From the NCBI RefSeq assembly GCF_900110025.1, contig NZ_FOCE01000001.1, positions 537,382-601,381 of the forward strand: 64,000 nucleotides of DNA. The letters are read 5' to 3'. The translations under genes were made by a program, and so were the position numbers. The notes under the pieces are model-generated. The model was given only the letters and a program-made list of their open reading frames with translations. It was not told the origin of the DNA and did no database searches. Every line of letters starts with the position of its first letter. The first letter of the stretch is position 1. Positions 39,136 through 47,488 of this stretch are shown in pieces. The stretch is from Gemmobacter aquatilis (GTDB lineage Bacteria > Pseudomonadota > Alphaproteobacteria > Rhodobacterales > Rhodobacteraceae).

Positions 39136-40005
39136 TCAGCTTTGGCGCGAGATAACGAAGCGCGCCGCGTCGATCAAGGCGGCAGCCCGCGCACCATAAG
39201 GGATCAGCGCCGCTTCCGCCTCGTCAATCAGCGCGGCTGCGCGGCTTTTCGCCCCGTCGAGGCCCAGCAACGACACGAAGGTGGCCTTGCCCGCCTCGGC
39301 ATCCTTGCCGACCCGCTTGCCAACTGCCGCCGCGTCGCCCTCCACATCCAGAATGTCATCGGCAATCTGGAAGGCAAGCCCCAGCGCCGTCGCATAGGCG
39401 CGCAGCGGCGCCCGGTCGGCCCCAGCCAGAATCGCCCCCACCTCGGCGGAAAAGCAGATCAGCGCGCCGGTCTTGCCCGCCTGCAACCGGGTGATTTCCG
39501 GCAGGGTCAGCGGCGCGTCGGCGGTTTCCGCCGCAATGTCCAGCGCCTGCCCCAGCACCATGCCCTCGGCGCCGCTGGCCTGCGCCAGCCCCGCCACCAG
39601 CGCCAGCCGCCGCTCTGCCTTGCCCAGAACGGGGTCACAGAGCAATTCAAACGCCAGCGTCTGCAGCGCATCGCCCGCCAGAACCGCCGTCGCCTCGTCC
39701 CATGTCACATGCACCGTCGGCAAGCCGCGCCGCAGGTCATCGTCATCCATGCAGGGCAGATCGTCATGCACAAGGCTATAGGCGTGCAATGCCTCCACCG
39801 CCGCCGCCGCACTCACCGCCGCCTCGGGCGAAATGCCATGCAGCCGCGCCGATTCCAGCACCAGAAACGCCCGCAGCCGCTTGCCGCCCTGCACCGCATA
39901 GCGCATCGCCTGCACCACCGGCACCTCGGCACGCAGGGCCAGCGCCGCGTCCAGCCGCGCCTGCACCAGTGCTGCATCGGCTTTCAACAGGTCAGAAAAG
40001 CTCAC
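39136..40005 (-). CDS. ispA: Farnesyl/geranyl diphosphate synthase
   Basis: 289 residues, initiated at GTG, which overlaps the xseB stop (GTGA) with GGAGGGG just before. The first aspartate-rich motif is [15 protein letters not shown] (about 80-94) and the second is [13 protein letters not shown]; both bind Mg-diphosphate. It elongates DMAPP with IPP to C10-C15 prenyl diphosphates for quinones, carotenoids and undecaprenol. An upstream extension of the frame would run across xseB and is rejected. Product chain length (FPP versus GGPP) is inferred from similarity to IspA. Confidence 0.93.
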   Translation of the reverse strand: MSFSDLLKADAALVQARLDAALALRAEVPVVQAMRYAVQGGKRLRAFLVLESARLHGISPEAAVSAAAAVEALHAYSLVHDDLPCMDDDDLRRGLPTVHVTWDEATAVLAGDALQTLAFELLCDPVLGKAERRLALVAGLAQASGAEGMVLGQALDIAAETADAPLTLPEITRLQAGKTGALICFSAEVGAILAGADRAPLRAYATALGLAFQIADDILDVEGDAAAVGKRVGKDAEAGKATFVSLLGLDGAKSRAAALIDEAEAALIPYGARAAALIDAARFVISRQS

Positions 40006-40241
40006 AGCCCCTCCACAGGGGTCGTGCCGACAGCGCGGCCTTCCTGCGCGCGGATCAGTTCCACCTTTTCCTCGGCATCCTTCAGCTTGGCCGCGCAATG
40101 CGCCTTCAACGCCGCGCCACGCTCATACAGCGCGATGCTCTGCTCCAGCGCCACCTCGCCGCGTTCCAGCTGCGTGACCACCGCCTCCAGCGCGCCCATC
40201 GCCTCTTCAAAGCTCATCTCGGCAATCGGTTTCTCGCTCAT
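40002..40241 (-). CDS. xseB: Exodeoxyribonuclease VII small subunit
   Basis: 79 residues, all helical: EMSFEEAMGALEAVVTQLER followed by GEVALEQSIALYERGAAL and a charged tail. This is the usual XseB coiled coil, which joins XseA to form exonuclease VII for single-stranded DNA. Overlaps ispA (4 bases) and the HDAC-like gene (4 bases), a tight operon also found in other alphaproteobacteria. The xseA gene is not in the window. Confidence 0.93.
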   Translation of the reverse strand: MSEKPIAEMSFEEAMGALEAVVTQLERGEVALEQSIALYERGAALKAHCAAKLKDAEEKVELIRAQEGRAVGTTPVEGL

Positions 40242-41155
40242 CGGTCTCTCCGCAAAACATCCACATGGGCGGCGACACAGGCCGCCAGCGCGGCCAGATC
40301 ATAACCGCCCTCCAGCACGGATACCACCCGCCCGCCGCAACAGCGATCCGCCAGATCGCAGATCGCGCCGGTCAGCCAAGCGAAATCCGCCACCTGCCAG
40401 TCCAGCCCCGCCAGCGGATCATCGGCATGGGCATCGAACCCGGCACTCACCAGCACCAGTTGCGGCGCAAAAGCCTCCACCCGCGCCAGCGCGCCCTGCC
40501 AGGCGGCCCGCATCTCCGCCCCGCCTGATCCCGGTCGCAGCGGCAGATTGATCACCTGCCCCTGCGCCCCCACCTCCGACGCCGCCCCGCTGCCCGGATA
40601 CAGCGGCATCTGATGCGACGAGACGAACATCGCCCGCCCCTCGTTCCACAACAGATCCTGCGTGCCATTGCCGTGATGCACGTCGAAATCCAGCACCGCC
40701 ACCCGCGCCAGCCCGTGATGATCCAGCGCCCGCTTCGCCCCGATGGCCACCGATCCGAACAGGCAGAACCCCATCGCCCGCGCCGCCTCGGCATGATGCC
40801 CCGGCGGACGGCAGGCCACGAAGGCCGTGCGATCCTCGCCCGCCAGCACCGCATCCACCGCCGCGCAAACCCCGCCCACCGCGCGCAAGGCGGCGGTCAA
40901 AGACCCCGGCGCCAGATAGGTATCGCCATCCAGTTGCGCCCAGCCCGATCCCGGCACCGCCCGCTCCACCCGCGCCACATAGGCCTCGGGGTGGCAGCGC
41001 AACAGCTCGTCCCGCGCGGCCAGTGGCGCATTCCGACGGTCCAGCGGCACGCCCTCCAAAGCCCGCGCCACCGCCACCAGCCGCGCCGCCTGCTCCGGGT
41101 GGCCCGGCGGCTCGCGATGCGCCAGACACTCCTCATGCGTGAACAGCACCGTCAT
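40238..41155 (-). CDS. Histone deacetylase family protein (class II, AcuC-like)
   Basis: 305 residues of the arginase-fold deacetylase family. Motifs: CRPPGHHAEAARAMGFCLF (catalytic His pair), DFDVHHGNGTQD (zinc ligands Asp, His), SAGFDAHADDPL (third ligand Asp) and EGGYDLAALA (catalytic Tyr). It hydrolyses acetyl groups from lysine or from acetylpolyamines; the true substrate is unknown. It is first in the xseB-ispA-dxs operon, a conserved alphaproteobacterial arrangement to my knowledge. Start at MTVLFTHEECLAHREPPGHP. Confidence 0.93.
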   Translation of the reverse strand: MTVLFTHEECLAHREPPGHPEQAARLVAVARALEGVPLDRRNAPLAARDELLRCHPEAYVARVERAVPGSGWAQLDGDTYLAPGSLTAALRAVGGVCAAVDAVLAGEDRTAFVACRPPGHHAEAARAMGFCLFGSVAIGAKRALDHHGLARVAVLDFDVHHGNGTQDLLWNEGRAMFVSSHQMPLYPGSGAASEVGAQGQVINLPLRPGSGGAEMRAAWQGALARVEAFAPQLVLVSAGFDAHADDPLAGLDWQVADFAWLTGAICDLADRCCGGRVVSVLEGGYDLAALAACVAAHVDVLRRDR

Positions 41156-41177
41156 GCCCCGCCCCCCTGCGCCTCAA

Positions 41178-41236
41178 CCCCATTTTCTGTTCAGAAATAT
41201 CCTCGGGGGGTCCGGGGGGCAGACAGCCCCCCGTCC
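41178..41236. repeat. Dispersed intergenic repeat, copy 4 (variant)
   Basis: CATTTTCTGTTCAGAAATAT then CCTCGGGGGGTCC and the hairpin GGGGGGC-AGACA-GCCCCCC (41214-41232). The first segment has TTCTGTTCAGAAATATCC in place of TTCATCTTGGCNAAATATCC, so it is a sequence variant of the family. Confidence 0.7.
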
Positions 41237-41259
41237 GCACCCGCCGCCCCGCGCCAGCC

Positions 41260-41748
41260 TCAGCCCTGCGCGTCCTGACATTCCACCGCCCGCGCCAGCG
41301 CCACCGCCGAGCCGGTCAGGTCGATCGTCATCACCGGCCCGCTTTCGCTGGAAAGCTCCATCGTCTGCTTCTGGGCGATGTCCATCAGAAAATCGATGCT
41401 GTCGAATTCGATATCCACGCCCGGCAGGCCGTCGATATACAACCCCTCGCCCTCGCCCTGATACACTTCGCCATCCAGACTGAAGCTCACCGGATAGCTC
41501 TGCCCCTCGACGATATCGCCCCAGCCGTCATTGGCGGCATGGATGTATCCGGTCGGCCCGCGCATGTCGAACCCGATGCGCACATCCGAACCATCCTCGA
41601 ATTCCGCATTGATCAGACAGCCATTGTCCAGCGTCGGATCGACAAGGACATCCCATCCCGCCACCTGATCGAAGCCCTGCAACTCTTGCGCCTGCACAGC
41701 CACACCCGTTGCCAGCAGCGCAACCGCCCCGGCCAATATCATTTTCAT
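41260..41748 (-). CDS. Secreted hypothetical protein
   Basis: 162 residues with a clear signal peptide (MKMILAGAVALLATGVAVQAQ, cleaved after AQA). The mature part is acidic and beta-rich (FDMRGPTGYIHAANDGWGD, YPVSFSLDGEVYQGEGEGLY) with a few cysteines (Cys in NGCLINAEF and VECQDAQG), perhaps one disulfide. No family name is recognised. It is probably periplasmic. Sits between a dispersed repeat and petR, so likely transcribed alone. Confidence 0.7.
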   Translation of the reverse strand: MKMILAGAVALLATGVAVQAQELQGFDQVAGWDVLVDPTLDNGCLINAEFEDGSDVRIGFDMRGPTGYIHAANDGWGDIVEGQSYPVSFSLDGEVYQGEGEGLYIDGLPGVDIEFDSIDFLMDIAQKQTMELSSESGPVMTIDLTGSAVALARAVECQDAQG

Positions 41749-41814
41749 CGTGTCGAACCCATTGCTTCCCTGCCCTCCCGGCAGCGGCGCAGCTTAACCG
41801 GCCCTAAGCCCCGG

Positions 41815-42528
41815 TCAATCGGGCTGCAGCATATACCCCGCGCCGCGCACCGTCTGCAGATAGCGCGGCTGGCGCGGATCGGCCTCGATCTTGCGGCGCA
41901 GCCGGGTGATCTGCACATCCACCGCCCGCTCCTGCGCCTTGTCGCCGCCATCCTCGTCGCCCGAGCCGAGATCGCCCACCAGCCGCTCGCGGCTGACCGG
42001 CTCGCCCGGCTGCGCCGCCAGCAGCCGCATCAACTGCGCCTCGGTCGCGGTCAGCCGCACCGACTCGGCACCGCGCCACAACTCGCCCCGCTCCATGTCA
42101 TAGCGCACACCGCCCAGATGCAGCACCTTCGGCCCCGCCTCGGCCGGCCGCGCCGCCGGCACCCGCCGCAGGATCGCATTGATCCGCAGCAGCAACTCTT
42201 TCGGCTCGAACGGCTTCACAAGGTAATCATCCGCCCCCGCTTCCAGCCCCTCGATCCGGTTCACCGTCTCGCCCTTGGCGGTCAAAAGCAGGATCGGCAC
42301 CGCCAGCTTGGCGCGCAGATCGCGGGTCAACTGTATGCCCGTCTCGCCCGGCATCATCACATCCAGCACGATCAGATCGAAATCCAAACCCGCCAGCAAG
42401 CGCCGCGCCTGCGCCGCATCGCGCGCAATCGTCACCAGAAAGCCGTTGCGCATCAGGAACTTCTGCAACAGCCCCCGGATACGCTCGTCATCATCCACCA
42501 CAAGAAGATGCGCCTGCAGATCGTTCAT
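41815..42528 (-). CDS. petR: OmpR-family response regulator PetR
   Basis: 237 residues. The receiver domain has the acidic pair DDD (12-14), phosphoacceptor Asp56 in LIVLDVMMP, Thr in LLLTAKGE and Lys105 in YLVKPFEP. The C-terminal winged helix ends in the OmpR pattern RRKIEADPRQPRYLQTVRGA. In Rhodobacter capsulatus petR lies upstream of the bc1 operon and is essential (established knowledge). Here it overlaps petP by four bases. No sensor kinase is adjacent, so it is an orphan regulator in this window. The assignment rests on the petP neighbour and similarity. Confidence 0.85.
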   Translation of the reverse strand: MNDLQAHLLVVDDDERIRGLLQKFLMRNGFLVTIARDAAQARRLLAGLDFDLIVLDVMMPGETGIQLTRDLRAKLAVPILLLTAKGETVNRIEGLEAGADDYLVKPFEPKELLLRINAILRRVPAARPAEAGPKVLHLGGVRYDMERGELWRGAESVRLTATEAQLMRLLAAQPGEPVSRERLVGDLGSGDEDGGDKAQERAVDVQITRLRRKIEADPRQPRYLQTVRGAGYMLQPD

Positions 42529-43025
42529 GCGCCGCTCTCCTTCTGGCTCTGGAACTGGCGGCGCAGATCGGGGTCCATCATCGCCTCCAGCACCTGCCGG
42601 AACCCCTGCACCGCCTGCGGCCCCGCCGCGCGATAGGCCGCCCGCATCCGCGCCCGCTGCGCATCCGACAGCGCCCGCTCCAGCTCCGCCCCGCGCGGGG
42701 TCAGAAACAGATGCCGCTCGCGCTTGTCCTCGCGCCCGACGCGGCTTTCCACCAGCCCATCCTCGACCAGCGTGCGCAACACCCGGTTCAGGCTTTGCTT
42801 CGTCACCCCCAGAATGTTCAGCAGATTGTTCACCGTCGTTCCCGGCGTGCGGTGGATGAAATGGATCGCCCGGTGATGCGCCCGCCCATAATCCATCCCG
42901 TCCAGAATCCGGTCGGGATCGGCGGTAAAGCCGCGATAGGCAAAGAACATCGCCTCGATGCCCTTGCGTAACTGCTCATCCGTCAGAAACAGCAGGCTTT
43001 CGCCCCCGACCCCCGGCTCGCTCAT
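42525..43025 (-). CDS. petP: MarR-family regulator PetP
   Basis: 166 residues, a MarR winged helix: LTDEQLRKGIEAMFFAYRGF, HHRAIHFIHRTPGTTVNNLL, then NILGVTKQSLNRVLRTLVED as recognition helix and the wing GREDKRERHLFLTPRG. It is coupled to petR (ATGA overlap). PetP/PetR act together in Rhodobacter. It is divergent from ilvE, 145 bases apart, so a shared promoter region may be controlled by PetP; the TTGTTGACTTTCC stretch there is a candidate promoter. Start chosen at MSEPGVGGES with GGGAGG upstream. Confidence 0.85.
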   Translation of the reverse strand: MSEPGVGGESLLFLTDEQLRKGIEAMFFAYRGFTADPDRILDGMDYGRAHHRAIHFIHRTPGTTVNNLLNILGVTKQSLNRVLRTLVEDGLVESRVGREDKRERHLFLTPRGAELERALSDAQRARMRAAYRAAGPQAVQGFRQVLEAMMDPDLRRQFQSQKESGA

Positions 43026-43170
43026 GTCGGCCTCCCTCGCTTGCCGCGAATTTACGTCAGCCTTGTTGACTTTCCAAGACGCAACTGTTAGCGAAGCGCA
43101 GATTTTGCGCAACTTTATGCCCGATACGGCCAATTCCTGCGCAACATTCGCAAAAGCCCAGGAGGATTCG

Positions 43171-44037
43171 ATGGCTGGCTATGATGACCGCGACGGCAAG
43201 ATCTGGATGGATGGCAAACTGGTGGACTGGCGCGATGCCAAGGTCCATATCCTGACCCATGCGCTGCATTACGCCTCGTCGGTGTTCGAGGGCGAGCGCT
43301 GCTACAACGGCAAGATCTTCAAATCCACCGAACATTCCGCCCGCCTGCTGAAATCGGGCGAACTGCTGGACATGCCGATCCCCTATACCGTCGAACAGCT
43401 CAACGCCGCCAAGGATGAAGTGCTGGCCGCCAATGGCCTGACCGATGCCTATGTGCGTGCGCTGGCCTTCCGCGGCGCGGGCGATGAAATGGGCGTGGCC
43501 TCGCTGGGCAACCCGGTGCGCGTCGCCATCGCCTGCTGGACCTGGGGCGCCTATTACGGCGACGCCAAGTTCAAGGGCGCGAAACTCGACATCGCCAAGT
43601 GGAAGCGGCCCTCGCCCGAAACCATCCCCACCGCCGCCAAGGCCGCCGGACTCTACATGATCTGCACCATGTCGAAACACGCCGCCATGGCCAAGGGCTG
43701 CTCTGACGCGCTGTTCTTCGACTATCGCGGCTATGTGGCCGAAGCGACCGGCGCCAACATCTTCTTCGTCAAGGACGGCGAGGTGCATACGCCCAACCCG
43801 GATGCGATCCTGAACGGCATCACCCGGCAAACCGTGATCGGGATGCTGCGCGCCAAGGGCATCACCGTCCACGAACGCTATATCCTGCCGGAAGAACTGG
43901 CCGATTTCGAACAATGCTGGCTGACCGGCACCGCCGCCGAGGTCACCCCGGTGGGCCAGATCGGCGATTACACGTTCGAGGTCGGCGCCCTGACCCGCGA
44001 CATCGCCACCGAATACGAGGCGCTGGTGCGCGCCTGA
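43171..44037 (+). CDS. ilvE: Branched-chain amino acid aminotransferase
   Basis: 288 residues of the fold-type IV PLP aminotransferase family. The PLP lysine is in AAKAAGLYMICTMSK and substrate-binding parts include DALFFDYRGYVAEATGAN, IFFVKDGEVHTPNPDAILNG and LTGTAAEVTPVGQIG. It interconverts Val, Leu, Ile and their 2-oxo acids. The start ATG 43171 has AGGAGGA before it. The divergent placement next to petPR is common in the family Rhodobacteraceae. Confidence 0.94.
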   Translation: MAGYDDRDGKIWMDGKLVDWRDAKVHILTHALHYASSVFEGERCYNGKIFKSTEHSARLLKSGELLDMPIPYTVEQLNAAKDEVLAANGLTDAYVRALAFRGAGDEMGVASLGNPVRVAIACWTWGAYYGDAKFKGAKLDIAKWKRPSPETIPTAAKAAGLYMICTMSKHAAMAKGCSDALFFDYRGYVAEATGANIFFVKDGEVHTPNPDAILNGITRQTVIGMLRAKGITVHERYILPEELADFEQCWLTGTAAEVTPVGQIGDYTFEVGALTRDIATEYEALVRA

Positions 44038-44046
44038 TCGCCAAAC

Positions 44047-44074
44047 AAAAGGCCCCCGGTTCGGGGGCCTTTTT
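44047..44074. terminator. Bidirectional rho-independent terminator after ilvE
   Basis: Stem AAAAGGCCCCCG-GTT-CGGGGGCCTTTT followed by TTC. It lies between ilvE and the convergent glyoxalase-like gene, one base from its stop. Confidence 0.9.
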
Positions 44075-44075
44075 C

Positions 44076-44504
44076 TTACAGATCCAGCACCAGATGCGGT
44101 ACCCCGTCCGATGTGGCATCGAACGAGCGGCCCCCCGGCCCGACAACCTTGGTCACCCGGCTGCGAAAGTTGGAAAAGCTGTCGAAGGTCACCACATCGA
44201 CAGCCTCTGCAAAATGCAACGTGACCTCATAGCGGCCCGCAGACAGTTCCACCACGCCAAGCACCTCGGCCACGAAGCGCTGCTTCAGATAGCGCCCGCC
44301 AACAATCTGCCCCAGCGCCACCGGCGCCTGTGGCCCGTTGCCAATCGCGGCACTCAGCGTGTTCCAGTCTTTCAATCCGTGGCTTTTTGCGATCAGCTCC
44401 AGCGCCTCGCCATGGCTGATGTCGCGCCCTTCGGCCTGCATCGCCGCGCGCAACGCCTTGGCCTGCGCTTTTGCCCCGTCCCGTGTCGGCAGAATACCCG
44501 TCAT
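44076..44504 (-). CDS. Glyoxalase-superfamily-related protein
   Basis: 142 residues. The N-terminal part (AKALRAAMQAEGRDISHGEA, ALELIAKSHGLKDWNTLSAAI) matches the helical leader of proteins annotated as glyoxalase superfamily, which normally precede a glyoxalase/bleomycin fold. The C-terminus is a short beta part (GRYEVTLHFAEAVDVVTF, DATSDGVPHLVLDL). The full glyoxalase fold is not visible, so this is a short form. Function unknown. The 191 bases between this gene and ohr contain no gene I can support. Confidence 0.75.
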   Translation of the reverse strand: MTGILPTRDGAKAQAKALRAAMQAEGRDISHGEALELIAKSHGLKDWNTLSAAIGNGPQAPVALGQIVGGRYLKQRFVAEVLGVVELSAGRYEVTLHFAEAVDVVTFDSFSNFRSRVTKVVGPGGRSFDATSDGVPHLVLDL

Positions 44505-44695
44505 CTTGCGTTCCCTTCAGAACCGCCGGGCGTCTGTGCTGGTGCCTGCATTGCCAACGCGTCCCGGCTGCTCAAGGATCAGCGGATGGGTGTCACAGGG
44601 GGCTTCACCACGGCCAATGGCCTGCAGGCGGCGGGGGCCCCGGCCCCTGCCGCCCGATAGCCCCAAGCAGGGCCATCTGTCAATCGCCACGATCC

Positions 44696-45124
44696 TCAGT
44701 CGAGAATCGTCACCACATGCACATTGCCCTTGATCGCGTTGGAATAGGGGCAAATGAAATGCCCGCGCTCCACCATCCGCTCGGCCAGCGCACGCTCCAC
44801 CCCCGGCAGATGCACCTTCAGCGTCACCGCGATGCCAAAGCCACCCTCGGCACGCGGGCCGATGCCCACCTGCGCCTGCACCGTGGCATCCGCCGGCACC
44901 TCGCCGATCTTCTCGTTGCTGGCCGCAAAGCGCAGCGCCCCCAGATAGCAGGCGGCATAGCCCACCGCGAACAACTGCTCGGGATTGTTGCCCTTGCCCT
45001 CGCCGCCCATCTCTTTCGGCACGCTCAGCGTGACGGCCAGCGCCCCGTCCAGCGTGGCCGAGGCGCCGTTGCGCCCGCCGCCCTTCGCTTCCGCCACCGT
45101 GCGATAGACCACTTCCTTGACCAT
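44696..45124 (-). CDS. ohr: Organic hydroperoxide reductase
   Basis: 142 residues of the Ohr/OsmC family. The peroxidatic Cys59 is in GYAACYLGAL and the resolving Cys125 in FICPYSNA, with the conserved Arg-like and Glu positions in NPEQLFAVG. It reduces fatty acid and aromatic hydroperoxides with lipoylated partners. Divergent from its regulator ohrR, with [11 protein letters not shown] before ATG. The intergenic region holds two palindromic sites that fit OhrR operators. Confidence 0.94.
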   Translation of the reverse strand: MVKEVVYRTVAEAKGGGRNGASATLDGALAVTLSVPKEMGGEGKGNNPEQLFAVGYAACYLGALRFAASNEKIGEVPADATVQAQVGIGPRAEGGFGIAVTLKVHLPGVERALAERMVERGHFICPYSNAIKGNVHVVTILD

Positions 45125-45152
45125 GGAACCCTCCTTTAGTCGCTCAAGATTC

Positions 45153-45214
45153 TATCGTGCACGATACATTACCCCCTGCGACAGTCAATCCCTTGCGATT
45201 GCATCGCGCACGAT
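45153..45214. promoter_or_regulatory. Two palindromic operator candidates for OhrR
   Basis: TATCGTGCACGATA (45153-45166) is a perfect palindrome, and ATCGCGCACGAT (45203-45214) is the same core ATCGYGCACGAT with one change, about 50 bases apart. Both lie between ohr and ohrR, one near each start. Dimer binding by the MarR-type OhrR is inferred from position and symmetry. Confidence 0.75.
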
Positions 45215-45241
45215 CCATCATGCAGGGAACAGGAGCCCGCC

Positions 45242-45685
45242 ATGACCGCACCCCTTCCCCTGCCCAATCTGCTGTGCTTCGCGCTCTATTCCGCCAATCA
45301 CGCCATGCAGGCCGCCTACAAACCCCTGCTCGACGCGGCGGGGCTCACCTATCCGCAATTCCTCGTTCTCACCCTGCTGTGGGAAAAAGACGGCCAGACG
45401 ATGAGCCGGGTCGGCGCCGCCTTGCAGTTGGAAAGCAATACGCTGACCCCCATGCTCAAACGCATGGAGCAAGCGGGCCTGCTGACCCGCCAGCGCGATC
45501 CGCAGGATGAACGGCAGATCCTGCTGCACCTCACCCCGCAATCCGAAACCCTGCGCCAGAAAGCCGCCACCTTCCCGCTCTGCATCGCTGAAAAAGCCCG
45601 GATCACCGCAGCCGAGGCGCAAAGCCTGCGCGAGACGATTCTCGCCCTGCGCAATGCCTTGCGCGCCGCCGAGGCTCAGGCCTGA
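45242..45685 (+). CDS. ohrR: Organic hydroperoxide sensor/regulator OhrR
   Basis: 147 residues, MarR-family winged helix. The reactive N-terminal Cys12 is in NLLCFALYSANHAMQAAY and a second Cys114 near the C-terminus (FPLCIAEK) is placed as in 2-Cys OhrR proteins, so inactivation by intersubunit disulfide is expected. DNA-binding: NTLTPMLKRMEQAGLLTRQR with the wing RDPQDERQILLHLTP. It represses ohr and itself until organic peroxides oxidise it. Start has AACAGGAG before ATG. Confidence 0.93.
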   Translation: MTAPLPLPNLLCFALYSANHAMQAAYKPLLDAAGLTYPQFLVLTLLWEKDGQTMSRVGAALQLESNTLTPMLKRMEQAGLLTRQRDPQDERQILLHLTPQSETLRQKAATFPLCIAEKARITAAEAQSLRETILALRNALRAAEAQA

Positions 45686-45873
45686 CGGTCTCCCGGCTGT
45701 TCCCGGTCAATCCGCAGATATTGCGCCATCCGGCGGTTGCCCTCCCCCGTGGCGCGCGGCCTGCGCCAGAACCCGGCCCAGAACTGGCTACCCTCGGCCC
45801 GCGCCAGCCGCAGGAACTCCTGCGCCCGCCGCCCGGTGGACGGCGCTCTCTTGTCGGCAAGATGTCGGCTCAT
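45676..45873 (-). CDS. Small basic hypothetical protein
   Basis: 65 residues: MSRHLADKRAPSTGRRAQEF, then arginine-rich RLARAEGSQFWAGFWRRPRA. Strong SD GGAGGAGGAC six or so bases before ATG supports real translation. No membrane span or motif. It overlaps the end of ohrR by 10 bases in the opposite direction. High positive charge suggests nucleic acid or membrane contact, which is only a guess. Confidence 0.6.
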   Translation of the reverse strand: MSRHLADKRAPSTGRRAQEFLRLARAEGSQFWAGFWRRPRATGEGNRRMAQYLRIDREQPGDRQA

Positions 45874-45919
45874 ACTGTCCTCCTCCTCCAGAAGGCGGTC
45901 AGCCTAAGCCCGAATCACC

Positions 45920-46399
45920 TCAATCCCCAACCTTGATCCAACGGGCTGAGCCTTTCTCCGCCGCCGCCTGCGGTTCGATCTGGCGCATCTTCACCGAATC
46001 CGCGCTGCTCTTGCTCTCGCCTTCACCGCCAAGCCCCAGCGACGCCATGGAAAACATCTCGCCCTCCAGCATCGGCTGCACCCGGGCCATCAGCAGCGGC
46101 GCCCCGAACACCAGCCCTGCCACCAACCCCTGCCAGAGCAAAACCCGGTTCAGCTTGCCGCGAAACGCCTTGTCCCCGGCCCGCGCCCGCAGCAGCAGTT
46201 GCATCAGCTTCGCCCCCGGCCAGCCGCCAAAATACGCCAGCCGCAGCAGCGCCCGATCCGGCACGCCCGGCTCGCCCGCCAATTCGCGGCGCCGGTCCAG
46301 CCAGATGCCGAACCCGGCCAGCAGGTTCACCAGAACCAGCAGCACCCCAGCCACAAACGGAAGATGCGCCGGCCCCCCCGGCAGAATCGCGTCAAACAT
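45920..46399 (-). CDS. DUF1294-type membrane protein
   Basis: 159 residues. A first membrane span (FVAGVLLVLVNLLAGFGIWL), the DUF1294 signature PDRALLRLAYFGGWPGAKLM followed by FRGKLNRVLLWQGLVAGLVF (second span), and a soluble C-terminal tail rich in E/S/K (about residues 115-159). The tail is an extension beyond the usual DUF1294. Function unknown. Start with AGGAGG before ATG. Confidence 0.75.
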   Translation of the reverse strand: MFDAILPGGPAHLPFVAGVLLVLVNLLAGFGIWLDRRRELAGEPGVPDRALLRLAYFGGWPGAKLMQLLLRARAGDKAFRGKLNRVLLWQGLVAGLVFGAPLLMARVQPMLEGEMFSMASLGLGGEGESKSSADSVKMRQIEPQAAAEKGSARWIKVGD

Positions 46400-46450
46400 G
46401 AAAACCTCCTGACTGACCTGCCCCGTCCTACCGCCCGCAAACGGCAAAAA

Positions 46451-47488
46451 TCAGGCAAGCTTCAGGCAAGCCCAGCGCGCCGCATCCGCCACCGCCGCAT
46501 CGGCGTCCTCCACCAGCGCCAAAGCCGCCGCCCGCAACTCTGCCAGCCCCGAATTGCCGATCGCATACAGCACATTGCGCACGAAGCGGTCGCGCCCGAT
46601 GCGCTTGATCGGGCTGCCCGCAAACCGCGCCCGGAACCCGGCATCGTCCAGCCCCGCCAGCTCCGCCAGCAGCGGCGCCCCGACGCGCGGCTGATAGCCG
46701 ATCTCCCGCGCCGCCTGCGCGAACTTGTTCCACGGGCACACCGCCAGACAATCGTCGCAGCCGTAAATCCGGTTGCCCATCAGGCCGCGCAACCCCTCGT
46801 CCACCGGCCCCTTGTGCTCGATGGTCAGATAGGAAATGCAGCGCCGCGCATCCAACTGATAGGGCGCCGGAAAGGCCCCGGTCGGGCAGGCATCCAGACA
46901 GGCGCGGCAGCTTCCGCAATGCGAAACCTCCGCCGCGTCCTTCGGCAGATCCGCCGTGGTGAAGATCGCGCCCAGAAAGAACCAGCTTCCCAGATCGCGC
47001 GCCAGCAGATTGGTATGCTTGCCCTGCCAGCCCAACCCCGCCGCCTGCGCCAAGGGCTTTTCCATCACCGGCGCGGTATCGACGAAGACCTTGATCTCCG
47101 CCCCCGCCACCTGCACGAACCAGCCGCCCAGCCGCTTCAGCCGCCGCTTCACCAGATCGTGGTAATCCTTGCCCTGCGCATAGACGCTCACCGCCGCCCG
47201 GTCGCGCTGCGCCAGCACCGCCAGCGGGTCCGCCTCGGGCGTATACACTTCCGCCAGCATGATGACCGACCGCGCCTCGGGCCACAGCGCCGCCGCACTG
47301 CCGCGCCAGCCCTCGCGCTCGGCCATCCAGCCCATCTGCCCGTGCCGCCCCGCCGCCAGAAACGCCCGCAGCCGCCCCGCCGCCTCCGGCACCGCCTCCG
47401 GCGCACAGATCCCCACCTTGGAGAACCCCTCCTCCAAGGCCCGCGCCACAAGCCGGTCTTTCAGCACAAGCGCATCCTCTGCCTTCAT
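46451..47488 (-). CDS. queG: Epoxyqueuosine reductase
   Basis: 345 residues. It reduces epoxyqueuosine to queuosine in tRNA with cobalamin and two 4Fe-4S clusters. The cluster motifs are [16 protein letters not shown] and [11 protein letters not shown]; the N-terminal part has [18 protein letters not shown] and [21 protein letters not shown]-terminal HEAT-like end ([20 protein letters not shown]). The ATG chosen (47486-47488, [13 protein letters not shown]) lies inside a dispersed repeat; an ATG 33 bases further up would code through the repeat ([10 protein letters not shown]). Tandem partners queA or tgt are not here. Confidence 0.92.
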   Translation of the reverse strand: MKAEDALVLKDRLVARALEEGFSKVGICAPEAVPEAAGRLRAFLAAGRHGQMGWMAEREGWRGSAAALWPEARSVIMLAEVYTPEADPLAVLAQRDRAAVSVYAQGKDYHDLVKRRLKRLGGWFVQVAGAEIKVFVDTAPVMEKPLAQAAGLGWQGKHTNLLARDLGSWFFLGAIFTTADLPKDAAEVSHCGSCRACLDACPTGAFPAPYQLDARRCISYLTIEHKGPVDEGLRGLMGNRIYGCDDCLAVCPWNKFAQAAREIGYQPRVGAPLLAELAGLDDAGFRARFAGSPIKRIGRDRFVRNVLYAIGNSGLAELRAAALALVEDADAAVADAARWACLKLA

